From Entamoeba invadens IP1 (lineage: Eukaryota > Evosea > Mastigamoebida > Endamoebidae): DNA of 54,028 bases. Below, one piece after another: positions 42,177 through 53,088 of this stretch. Within the stretch, counting starts at the first letter, position 1. Each line of letters opens with the position of its first letter. The stretch covers positions 29,223-83,250 of the forward strand of contig NW_004440263.1 of assembly GCF_000330505.1 (NCBI RefSeq), written 5' to 3'. The position numbers and the translations under genes were made by a program. The notes under the pieces are model-generated. The model saw only the letters and a list, made by a program, of their open reading frames with translations. It searched no databases and was not told the origin of the DNA.

Positions 42177-44768
42177 AATATTTAATTTATAATAAATTAT
42201 AAATTAAAAATAAGATGATATTATGTGTATAATCAACATAAAAAGGTTATGGTCATTTTACAACATGGAATAAAAATCCATCACATTTAACAACTTTTCA
42301 CTTATTTTAATATATCATTTGTGTTAAAAAACTAAAATTATAAACTTTTCATTTTTTAATGTTTAAATTTTTGTAGATACTCATTGATGTACAACATTGT
42401 AGTTTTATTATTTTATTTAATTATGAATTTTATTGTTAAAATAAAGTTATTGTAAAATGAGTAGCATTGGTTATTCAATTTGCCAAACAATGACGATATA
42501 AGTTGTTGATTTGTCTGGAATACAATACATGTTCACAAATTTGTTATAAAATACAAACAGTTTGAGAATAATGACATCAATAAAGAAATATGATTATTAC
42601 ATATTATGTATTTTAATGAACAATAAAAACACCAAACCAAAAAAAATATAAAACATTGTAACAGTCCATATGTTTCAAATAATAAACTGATAGAATTTTT
42701 CACTTTACTTTGTTTAAACATCAAAAACACAACATTAAATATAATTTTCTAAATATAAAAGGTAATATTTATTTAAGGAACAACAAATAGTATATTAATA
42801 TATTATTTAAAACAGCTTATATTTTACATATATATTAAAAACAATAAACATAAAATTATGACTATTATATATTTGAACTTGATTTTTTTATAAAAAAAAC
42901 ATTTTGACATTTAAACAAAAGTTGGCAAATTCATTATTGATTCTAACTTCAAAACACAGTTGTCGTTTAAAAACACTTTTTGACAACATATCTACAACAG
43001 CATTGAAATATTTTTTTAAAAAACATAACTATAGGTTTTAATTTATGTTAATCCTTAGACTACAAAAAAAATGAATTTAATATCTTATGAACACATTTGA
43101 GTGAGTCGCAAATAAAAATATAAAAATGGTGTAAACAGTGATATTCAATAAATTTTAGTGTAATTATTTTATTTTTTTAGTTTGATGTTACATTTTAATG
43201 CACTGAAAAGTTAAAATTTTAATTTTTGGCAGTTATTTAAACATAAGTGTACCAATTAACAGTAAAACCCAATACACCAACTGTTGTTATCAAATTAATG
43301 AAAATTACAAATTAATAAATGCTTCCATTTATTGAAACTTTGAATAATCATAATAGTTGTTGTTTAATCAAAATATATGTGTTCACTTTTTGTGTTGTAA
43401 TATGAAAAATAATAAAACGATTGTTAAAAAATAATTGAATTTAACATCTCTCTTGTGCATTATTATCAACAAAAATGTGTCAAATGAAAATTTAAGATAG
43501 AGAAGTAGTTACACAATGAATTGATAATTTCAGTTAATATTTGTTTTTTTTGTTTCAACAAATCGTCAATGCAAATACATAAAAATACAATCAATAATTG
43601 AAAATAACAATATCATTAACAGTCATTATTCAACAAAAAAAAATCAATTTAACAATTAAATTTGTATTAACAATTATGTATGTATATTATTAATATTTTT
43701 AAACTTTTAATCGTGTTGATAACTTTGTTGTGTGAATAATTGAAAACATTTTTAACTGACAATTGAATAATATACAAAATATTTAAAATATATTTTAATG
43801 ATATCGAAATATAAATCAAAATATAACAGGAATGATCAATTAAAATTATTAATTTCGATTCGATTATAACTGAATATTTTTAATTGCATGTGTATTAAAG
43901 TAAAACGGACTGTTTTGAAAATTAGAAAATATAAAATTTGCAAACTTTTTTGTTGTTAATTGTGTGGCATCAATCTAAAACTGTTAGATTCGAAAACATT
44001 TTTAAATATCAATTATTCTTATTACCATTTAATTATCAAAAATGTGGATATTCGTATTATTAAGTATTTTATATAAACTGAATATCTCGACTATCTAGAA
44101 ATAATAAACCATCATTGAATAATTAATTATTATTGGATTTCTTAAGAAAATATAGAAAATATAAATGTTGTGATTTTTTATATTGTTAATTGATATCTAA
44201 TGTGCCTGTATTATTTAATGATAAATCATTTTATGTTTGATCAACAACAAACACTTTTAAACGTATGATATTAAAAAAACAGTAACAACTCGAATGTTTA
44301 GAAGAAAGTAAAAAATGCAACCAACAGTCAAGTAATTACATTTATTATATTTTATATAATTATATATATTTTACAATAACACCCAGAATTAAATTGAGTT
44401 GCGTTCAACTATTTTTTCGGGCTTACATGATACCGATAATTTCTTTTCTGAACCGTCTCATTTATTTTTTTGGTTTCACGTTATTAATGATTCATTTAGT
44501 GTTTATTTTTAAATTATGCTTTTTTGTAACAATATATTCAGTACAATTTTTTTAATAAATTTTTTTGACAAATATTACATAATATTATTTGTAAAAGAGG
44601 ATCAATGTCATTGTTTGCATCCACAATAGTCATTAAGATTATAAGTTGTAAAAAATCACATATCAATTACAAATGTATTTTTTTAAAAAACTATTTATTT
44701 ATTTCTTATAATTTCTATTCATTGTAACTAATAGAAACAATAAAGATGGTTTTAAAATAACATGATTA
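42177..44768. other. Long gene-free AT-rich stretch
   Basis: About 2.6 kb with no frame, RNA-like structure or repeat pair I can support. The few short open frames (for example 42533-42730 on the minus strand) are Phe/Leu/Ile-rich and look random. Confidence 0.6.
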
Positions 44769-44835
44769 TGTAAAGAGGTGGGAAAAAGCCACTCCTGGAG
44801 TAAAAGTCACACCCGTTTTCGATTTTATTCCTTTG
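44769..44835 (+). repeat. Outer inverted repeat, left copy
   Basis: Starts TGTAAAGAGGTGG and ends TTCGATTTTATTCCTTTG. Its partner is at 53022-53088. Seven mismatches in 67 positions. Confidence 0.85.
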
Positions 44836-45233
44836 ATTTTTTATACTTTGTTTTTGAATTAAAAATAACCAAAACCAAGTTTTTATTATCTTTCTTCTTC
44901 CATGTGTTTTAAATCGAACAAGAGAGAAACTTTTATACAATTTTAATCTGCATTTCTTTCTTTGGTTTCAGTTTATTTCCCGGTTATTTTGATTCTTTTT
45001 ATTTGTTGTTTTAGTATATTTTGTTTAGTTGGATTTTTTAATAGTATGTTATATTAATATTATATTATAAATCAATAATAAAATGTTTTAGTAAAAATTA
45101 TAGTTTATTTGTCGATTGTTGAAAACATCTAAAAATATACAAAAACAAATTCTATAATATAGTTTATGAAGTTGCAAAAACTTAAACATATTGCCTTTTT
45201 TGACAAAATGTTTATTTTTAGATTGAAATACAG

Positions 45234-45458
45234 TCATATGTATTGTCGCAATTCAACAGCTGTACAAGTAATTTCTGATGCATTAATATATAGAGATGTA
45301 TCTTCAATAATTTCAATCTTGTAATTTTTATCTTTAGTGCTAACAAGTTTAATTAATAAAAAGATATTAATTATTTTAATGATATGTGTAAAACTGGTTT
45401 TGTGGATTTGAGATATTACGACATCTATACAAAGACTGGCAATAGACAGGAGATTGTA
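45234..45458 (-). other. Unrecognised open coding-like segment
   Basis: A 74-codon open frame on the minus strand without a start codon, ending TGA at 45234-45236. It encodes a plausible protein-like sequence (SLCIDVVISQIHKTSF, then STKDKNYKIEIIEDTS and ITCTAVELRQYI). Its composition is less A/T-biased than its flanks. It lies in the residual part of the outer element, so it may be a remnant of that element's protein. No family is recognised. Confidence 0.3.
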
Positions 45459-45617
45459 TTAAGTTAAACTTTTACTTTATCTAAATGTGATATAAAAAAC
45501 ATACGATTGATATTTTTTAAAAATGTTTTTTAAACCTTTTAAATGTTTATTCAAAAACACTTTCAAAGACTTTTACATAAACAAATCAAACAAGCCATAA
45601 AACTGCACTTCTATTAA

Positions 45618-47804
45618 AGACCTGCGACATACTTGCACTAAGCGCCATACCTACACTGGCTTACGTGGCAATACGTTTTTACAAAAAAAACATGGACAAA
45701 ATGAGATAAAATGATTAAATAAAAAGAAAAGTTGATGGAAAAAACTTGGGAAAATTGAAATTTCATTTTAAAATTTATGAAGAAAAGAACATATTAGAAA
45801 ACAAAAATCATTTAATAGTTTGCTCAAATAATATATAGATTTGAATTTAAACAATTTTTAAAACTAATTAAAGCATAGAATGGTCTTTCGTTAGTTTCAT
45901 TTTATATAAAGTTATAATAAAAAATGATGTGTAAATCTGAACGTTTTTCTATTTATATAAATCAAATAAAAAACGAATTTAATAAAAGACTTGCATGCAT
46001 ATATTTGGGAAATTTGTTATTATTCATATTAAATACTTTTTGGGGTATATTCTTTTAATTTAATAAACAAAATATATCAAAATTTAATACATTTTATTAT
46101 AATAATATAATTCATTTTGAAAATAAAAACAGAAAAACGTTTTAATAAATCTTATTGGAAATAAGATGTTCGAAAACAAATAGAATACAGAAATTATACT
46201 TGTATGAATAGTTTATTATAATTACACATTTTAATGAGTTATTAACACTGTACTAATATTATTAAATCAGAATTTAAACAAATTAATTTAATAATTTTTT
46301 ATTTAGAATTACATAATATATTATAACTTATTGAAAAACGATCCAAACCAAACCCACCTTAAGAACAAATCAATTACACCATCAAAATGTTTTTAACTTT
46401 TGAATTGATTATATATTTTAAACATAAATTATGGGTTTAAATTATTATCTAATGGTAAACATATAATATATTTTAACTTAATGAACAATATTTGATAATT
46501 ATTGGACTTAAAACAAAACAAACAAAAACACACAACAACACAACAATAACCAAAAAAAACAAGAATAAAACACATTTTAATAAAAAAGTAAAGTTTATAG
46601 AATAAAACACAAATAGTAGTCAATTACATTATATTAAATGTTGTCTAAATTGAATACAACATGCTAAATAAATGTTAATTTCAGATGACCTTACCAACTT
46701 TAAATCTTCAATAGTTTCATTTTTTCAAGTATTTTAAAACCACAATGACTTGAAGCCATCATATACTGCACTCTTAATTGATATCAAGAAGTCAGTTTCT
46801 TCATTCACCCGAACAATTTTTATATTCAGTGTTGTTGAAAATGAAATTATTTTTTATTTGTTATGTTCTGAGTCTTTGGTTGGCTTTTTGATTGATTTTT
46901 TTATCATGTTTATTTTTTGATTTTAATAAATTTATTAATATTTAAAATAAATGAGTAATGATATTTCATTTGTTTTTTTGTAACTTCTCTCAACCATTGT
47001 GATTATTCAATATATTTTTGTTAATCAAGTGATCAGCACAAAATGATGTTTTATCATGTTTTATGTTATAAATTAAGTTATTGTTATTATTTATTCTTTG
47101 TATAAAACCGATTATTAAGTTGTAGTTAGTCGGGCTATATATTCAAGTGTTTTTATGTATCTTGGAATTACCAATTATGTTTTGTATTTATTAACACGAT
47201 AAGTTTCGGAATAATCCCGTTTATATAGCCAAAATAATTCAAATATGGTTAAAAACACTTTCAGATTCTTATAACAAGATGTGTTATTTTAAATCACACA
47301 AGTTATTAATTTTTTTGTTGTGGGTTATGTTTTAAGTAAAAATTTTATTCTCATTATATTACCACTTATAACGTGGGTTTAACGTATAAGTGTCATTATA
47401 ATACAACCATATGGATTAGAGTTATGATATGTCATGTTTATTGTGTTATAAAAAGATGTGTTTGAGAAAAAAAACATATCTCATCATTCTTATTGTTTTT
47501 CTAATAAATTATTAGCCCATTATTACTATTGAAATGATGTTTTGTTTAAAATACTTTTGATGTTTTGTTGTTTCGTGATTTTTCTTGAATAGATTTATGA
47601 AAAAGAAAATTCAAAAAGATGGTTCTACAAGTTTATAATGTGTTTTATTGGTCAAAACAAAGATTCAATTGCTTTAAGAAATTTCATTTAAAAAATAATG
47701 AGTTTTTTTCTCTTTTTCTTGAAACAAATTTTATGTTTTTTGTTTTTTAAATTGTTATTTGGGTAGTGCAGGTATGGCGCTTAGTGTAAGTATGTCGCAG
47801 GTCT
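45618..47804. mobile_element. TTAA-flanked non-autonomous element (2,187 bp), piggyBac-like
   Basis: The ends are inverted repeats of about 40 bp with two mismatches, starting AGACCTGCGACATACTT and continuing through CACTAAGCGCCATACCT. Each end is flanked by TTAA (45614-45617 and 47805-47808), the target duplication of piggyBac elements. The interior is A/T-rich and has no transposase or other supported frame. Terminal bases are AGACC rather than the usual CCC/CCY, so the superfamily call rests on TTAA. Confidence 0.7.
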
Positions 47805-47808
47805 TTAA

Positions 47809-48060
47809 TTAAAAACTATTCGTTAACAAACTCACGAGTCATTTACATCTCAACTACTTATAATGTCAATTTTTATTGTAACGAGTAATAAGTTATAATG
47901 TTGTCATTTCATAAAATAATATTGAAATTCTGTATTGTAAAGGTTGTTTGATAAAACTTTACATGTAAAATAAACTGAATGTACTGTGTAGTAGTATATA
48001 AATTATGTAGATTTAAGGGGGACTCATTTTTATCTATATTTTATAATACTTTAATTAAGT
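47809..48060. other. Residual outer-element DNA
   Basis: AT-rich sequence between the TTAA element and the hairpin-rich segment. No frame is supported. Confidence 0.5.
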
Positions 48061-48173
48061 CGCGAGGGACGCGTTTTCAAATTTTCCCAAAATATCTACA
48101 TCTTTGATGTCTCTAGAATCTCACATTCGTTTCGATTCTTCGGAGACACTGTCTACTTAAGGACCTTTGGTCC
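48061..48173 (+). ncRNA. Hairpin-rich, GC-elevated segment (candidate structured RNA)
   Basis: Three consecutive hairpins in about 113 nt. First, CGCG-AGGGA-CGCG (48061-48073). Second, TGTCTC (48108-48113) pairs with GAGACA (48143-48148), with an inner AGAATC/GATTCT stem (48115-48120 with 48134-48139). Third, GGACC-TTT-GGTCC (48161-48173). G+C is clearly higher than in the surrounding sequence. No match to tRNA, 5S, U snRNA or SRP RNA is seen. It precedes a short frame starting at 48236. It could be a leader, an independent RNA or a transposon structural end. Confidence 0.35.
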
Positions 48174-48235
48174 GTTCGGTTTAAATTTATATATAGTAAA
48201 TTTATATTAATGTAATTTTTTTTATCTTCCTTAAA

Positions 48236-48373
48236 ATGACCGAACAAATTAATAAACTTGATTATGATAAAGATTTTGATGATTATGTTAAATATGATTA
48301 AGATAACAAATCCTTATTTGTCGATCTAAAATGTGGATATAAAATTTCAATTGGAAGAATGGAAAAATGTTGA
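48236..48373 (+). pseudogene. Short interrupted frame in outer-element remnant
   Basis: ATG at 48236 opens 21 codons (MTEQINKLDYDKDFDDYVKYD), then TAA 48299-48301. The same frame continues for 23 more codons to TGA 48371-48373. Acidic and Tyr-rich. Family unknown. It may be a remnant of the outer element's gene. Confidence 0.3.
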
Positions 48374-48610
48374 TGATTATCTTTATTAAAAACTAATTTA
48401 TTGTTTATTGTTTATGGTTTATTATTTGTGTTTTTTTACTAACAATAATAAAATTGAAATTATTCGTTTTTTCAAATCCGTTTTGTGTTATTTTTACCAA
48501 TTTTTGGAAGAATCCAAAAAATGTTTATATTTTAAAATAACTATATATTATAAGAGGTTCCTTGCATAAGGTAAAGTTCCACATAAGGTAAAATGACCAT
48601 ACTGAAACTA

Positions 48611-51600
48611 GAGTCAGTCGGATAACGTTGTTCAGTCCCCAAAAGTTGTTCGGCTCGGAATCTTCTTTTATTGATCTAAACATTTCCATCAACCCCCAAA
48701 CAAATTACCACACAAAAATGTTATTTCTTTAGAAAAATGTTTTTTTTGTAATTTTTTATAATTTTTTGGAACTTGTAAACAACTAAAAACAATTTTTCAT
48801 TCAATTTGAGTTCTCTCGATATTGATTTCAACATCAACCGTTTTTCGATTACACCGCCAAAATGACGCTCTCGAGAAGAGAGCAACCCAAAGGCGAGTAA
48901 CCGCATTTGATTCTATTAAAACAGAAAAAGGAAGAATAGCACAATAGCAGTTTGTCAGTTTTGGCTCAAGTAACAAGACTCCATTAGACAACAACGAGCA
49001 CCAGAATATAATGATTGTAATTGGCTATTTGTAAACACAAGATTGAAATGATAAAATAACAGACTTATGGAAAGACTATGTTTTGTGAGTGGCTTAAAAT
49101 TTTTAGTTTGACCTTTTTATCAGGGTTAAGAACGTTATAATATATGATATGGTTATTTTATTATATTTTTTATTACCTTTATTTGTTATTAAAACAAACA
49201 TAATAATAACCAATTTTTATAACTTTTGTTTAACAATTAACATAAATTTTTTTAAGTCAGTAAAAACTATTTATTATAACAATTTATATAATATTTCTAT
49301 AGTTTTATATCATTTCAATACATTTTTGATTAAAAACTTGTTAATTATTTCTTGTCAACTTTTCTAAACAATTAAGACTAACTCTCTTTGGTTTGTAAAG
49401 CTCAATACCACGTTTACTGTATAAAGAAGAGTTCTCTGGAGATCTGGCGTCATCTCTCAATCGTTTAAAGACTTTTAGGTTGATTGATTCTTCATTCTCG
49501 TTCTCTTTAATCATGAGACTATTTTGGCATTGAAAAATTTCTTCTTCAGTAAAAAACCAATTAATCTTCGTACAAGTTTTTTAACTACTTCACACACTAC
49601 ATTCATGTTTTTTAATAAACGAGGAACAAGTCCACATGACACAAAAGTGGATACTACATTTTTAGTCGTGGCTACTTTCTGCCATGAATCAACTATCGAA
49701 AGAATTTGCACTGTTGTGTACGATAGGTTCGCGTATTTGTCTTTGTTAAAACATTTGTCAAAAGAACATATACGCTTTTGGTTACCAAATATAGATACGT
49801 CTAAACTTTGTAACAAATGTGAACTGTGACTCGGCATGAGAATGAGTTTGACGTTGTTCTTAGTCAACATGGATACAGCGTCACAAGTCAAATGAGAACC
49901 AAAACCGTCGAAAATTAATGCTGCTGGCCCATAGTAATTCATTATTTTTCTTTTGTAATTCAGACATTTGACGAACACTTCAGACAGCCATTGATCGAAC
50001 AATGTAATATTCATAAACGCCTTTTCGGCATGTTTAAGACAGACTCTGTTTTTTGTTATACCCAACTCCAACAACTCTTTTTCGACTGTGACTGTAGGTA
50101 CAATGAAAAATGGAACTTCACTGGTTCCGTCCATACATATAGTTGCCATCATCGTTCTCCTCTGTCCCGCTCTCGGTAGGATAATGGGTGTCACCTTCTC
50201 TTGGTTTGTTAATTACAATCAACGTCTTTTGTGCAGCATCGACCCTTCTCTGGAATCCACTCTCGTCACCATTCCAAATAAATTCAACGGGAATTCCTGT
50301 CACGTTAGCTTCCAGATAATTAAAATACAACTCTATTGATTCCCGTATCACCCCCATTCTTTCTTGGTCCATTTTTGTCCCTATTACCGTTGTTATTTTT
50401 GAACAACTAGAAGTGAAATGATACAGAGTCTTTATTGATACATCTTCTCTGTATAACTTGTTAACAACGAACCACATCAAGTCGCTGTAACTCACGGGAT
50501 TGTTATCACTTTCTCTTTTCTCAATAAAAGTGACTATCTTATTGATTTCGTCGTTTTCAAAAGTTGTTTTCTTTCCTGATAAACCAGGAAGACTTTCAAA
50601 TATTTTTATTTGCCTTTTTCACACGAAGTCGTTTACACTGGAAGTAAGACTTGAAAAAATGCCGAATTTGTCTTTTTTACTTTGGCGTTTAAATATTCAT
50701 TGATTCTAAAAATTTGTACTCGTCTATTTGGTGCTGTTCTGTTTCTCTTCAAATTTAAAAACCTCAATACATGTCCCATTATTTGTTCAATCTCGTCTTC
50801 TCTTTTTCTTTCCAGCAAATAATCAAATAATTCAATGCATTCAAAAGAGTCGTCGTTTAACACAGGCATAATTTGTTCATCACAATTTTTAGTCTTGTCA
50901 ATCTCTGTTAGTTCTTCTGATGATTCTTCAAACTCTTCTTCATTACCATAATTAACTTTATCATCATCTAATTCGTCGCTGTTTTGTAATTAGTTAATGA
51001 CATCATCATTATAAACTAAAATTGATTGTGGAGTTGTGTTATGTTCTGTTGCACTTTGAACACTATCAAGTAAAGGAGTCTCATCAAAGTGTATTCTACC
51101 ATCATTAGGAAGTGGAACACCATCATGTTCCAAGCATCTTTTCAGCTGTTCAAACCCATTTCTTGCAGTATCAAATTGTTTAATGTAAAATAGGCATACC
51201 AGTATCAACTCTACAATTTTTATTGTTGACAACATTGTTTCAACCTTTTCTTTGATTTTGAGAAACCATTCAATGTCTTTTTGAAATGTGTTAATTGCTA
51301 CGACTGTTTTAGTTGTCGCATAGTTTCTAATGTTTGTATAATCATATATTGCAGCATTATATCGTGATAAAATTTTATCAGTAAAAGAATCAACAACACC
51401 AAATAACTCAGACATAATAGTAATTTTTGGATCGGTGTTGGGAATTGGTATCAAAATTTGTTGAAAATTTATTCCCTCGTAATTGATCTCGTAATTTCGA
51501 GAAAAGACACGTGGAGTTTGAGTAATAGAATTCATGTTAATTTTTAAGATCTTTTTAATAAACAATTATTTTTTTGAAAAAAACAGTGCTGGAAACTTCA

Positions 51601-51818
51601 AAATTGTCATATTAACTTTAATTTAATTTGTGCCAACTAAGGTAATAATCATTTTTTTTGTAAATTTTATTAATAGAATTAATAAAAAATTATTGGGAAA
51701 AATTTCTTTGTGGTAAACAAAAATTATTTATGACTTGATTCAAAAAACTAGTTATTTCTAAAAATAGTACAAAGAAAAAACAATGTTTGGGGAGTGAACA
51801 ACGTTAACAGACTGACTC
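48611..51818. mobile_element. Pogo-like DNA transposon (3,208 bp)
   Basis: Inverted ends start GAGTCAGTC and contain TAACGTTGTTCA and TCCCCAAA; 35 of the first 40 positions match. They are flanked by TA (48609-48610 and 51819-51820). It encodes a DDE_1-type transposase on the minus strand, decayed. Between the left end and the transposase, 48721-49340 holds a minus-strand frame with no recognised content. Confidence 0.8.
49341..51535 (-). pseudogene. DDE_1 (pogo/CENP-B-type) transposase with long N-terminal region, decayed
   Basis: Reads from ATG 51535 to the stop at 49341. The catalytic part is plain: NGDESGFQRRV (first Asp), PAALIFDGFGSHLT (second) and HSSHLLQSLDVSIFG (third), with 35 residues between the last two. 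A helical region with VSYSDLMWFVVNKL precedes it, as in CENP-B-type DNA-binding domains. Upstream lies about 300 residues not typical of pogo transposases, ending in an acidic stretch. Lesions: TAA at 50990-50992, a stop at 50633-50635 with a frameshift near 50600, a frameshift near 50190 and another near 49510. Confidence 0.8.
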
Positions 51819-51900
51819 TATATGATAACGTTCTTTATAATTTTTATTGAAAAAACAGCTAATATAATACTATTAATTTGAAAATACAATTATTGAAGTA

Positions 51901-52806
51901 CAGTATGACAAGTTTGACTTAAACGACAAGTTTGGGTTAAATGGTAAAAATTATAGTTCAATTATAATATTTTTTGAACTATAATATGAACCAATTAATT
52001 GCTTTTTTTATAATCAAGTTTATATAAATAATTAATTAATTAAAAGCAAGTCAAAAACCCAAACGATTATATAAAGAATAAGAAAGCGATAAACCAATAA
52101 AGATTACTATAAACTATCACAAAATCATGATCAGTAACATTTTAATATATTAGCAAACAACGTAAAGTACAATTAAAATTTATTTGATTGTATAACCATA
52201 ACATTTCAAATTCAAGTCAATTATAAATACAGTCTGATTTCCTAGAATGTGTATTCAACGTTCTTGTTGTTCTCTATTAAACGAACATTAATTAAGAACA
52301 AACCGAAAAACATAGGCCCACTCTTTATTAAGTGGGTATAAGTTTCACTTGCCATAATTAAGCGGAGGTTCTTAAATTCCCACTCTTGGGAGGTTTGGCA
52401 ATATTTCCTTTCGTTGAATTCGTTTTTATGTGTATTATTTGGTTTATAGTTAAAAACAGTATTTACCCATCACGATAGGAAATATTGCTAATTTATTGTA
52501 TTTACAATAAAAATAAAGTAACACAAACGTTTCCGAATGAGGCGGTGTATGTTTTGACATGTTTAAATACAACGAGACAAACATGTTTAGACATACAAAA
52601 CAATTCTTAACATGTGTTTTGGTTTTATTTTTAAAATTCAACTGTACATTAAACAATAGAATTAATAATAATTTAAATAATATTCTATTTAACCATTTAA
52701 TTATTTTCTAGTTTAACCCACTGTTTACTATTGTTAATAGTTTTTAAACCATTAACATGAACCATTTAAGTCAAACTATTCCATTTAAGGCAAACTTGTC
52801 TAACTG
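51901..52806. mobile_element. Mariner-like MITE (906 bp)
   Basis: Ends start CAGT, flanked by TA (51899-51900 and 52807-52808). Each inverted end contains two tandem units of about 19 bp of the type ACAAGTTTGACTTAAACG. No transposase is present. The interior holds a run of small hairpins at 52317-52391 and a 12-bp inverted repeat. Confidence 0.75.
52317..52488. repeat. Cluster of hairpins inside the MITE
   Basis: CCCACT (52317-52322) pairs with AGTGGG (52331-52336). TCCCA (52378-52382) pairs with TGGGA (52387-52391). GCAATATTTCCT (52398-52409) pairs with AGGAAATATTGC (52477-52488). This part is less A/T-rich than the rest of the MITE. A tRNA-like reading was considered but fails. Confidence 0.6.
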
Positions 52807-53021
52807 TATACTTTCTATAATAACAATTATTGTTTATATAATTAAAAATTTAATTAATTATAAAACATTAAAACACAAAATATTTAAAATAATTTTTATT
52901 ATTTTAAATATAATTTAATTATGATGATAGAATGTTAATTCCATGATGTAATTAAAAACAAAAATACACAAAATTCGAACGAAAATTTTGCCGAAGTACA
53001 TATATTCAAATTTTTTGTATC

Positions 53022-53088
53022 CAAAAGAATAAAATCGAAAATAGGTGTGACTTTTTCTACAGGCGTGGCTTTTTTCCACCTCTTTACA
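53022..53088 (-). repeat. Outer inverted repeat, right copy
   Basis: Reverse complement of 44769-44835 with seven mismatches. It marks the right border of the nested complex. Confidence 0.85.

Larger units (their letters stand above)
44769..53088. mobile_element. Nested transposon complex bounded by 67-bp inverted repeats
   Basis: The outermost repeats (44769-44835 and 53022-53088) match at about 60 of 67 positions in inverted orientation. Between them are three complete insertions with their own ends: 45618-47804, 48611-51818 and 51901-52806. Without them, about 2.0 kb remains, a normal size for one old element. No clear target-site duplication is visible outside the 67-bp repeats. Two solo copies of one repeat in opposite orientation would be the alternative. 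Confidence 0.55.

Noticed and set aside
42533..42730. Minus-strand 65-codon frame
   Set aside because: Hydrophobic, A/T-driven codons, no recognisable feature.
46429..46623. Minus-strand 64-codon frame in the TTAA element
   Set aside because: Phe/Cys/Val-rich from repeated AAACA sequence; not a transposase.
48721..48994. Two overlapping minus-strand frames inside the pogo-like element
   Set aside because: Composition is not purely A/T, but the two frames disagree and neither resembles a transposase; left unassigned.
52317..52400. tRNA-like gene in the MITE
   Set aside because: A GGTTC box is present but spacing, acceptor stem and anticodon arm cannot be formed.
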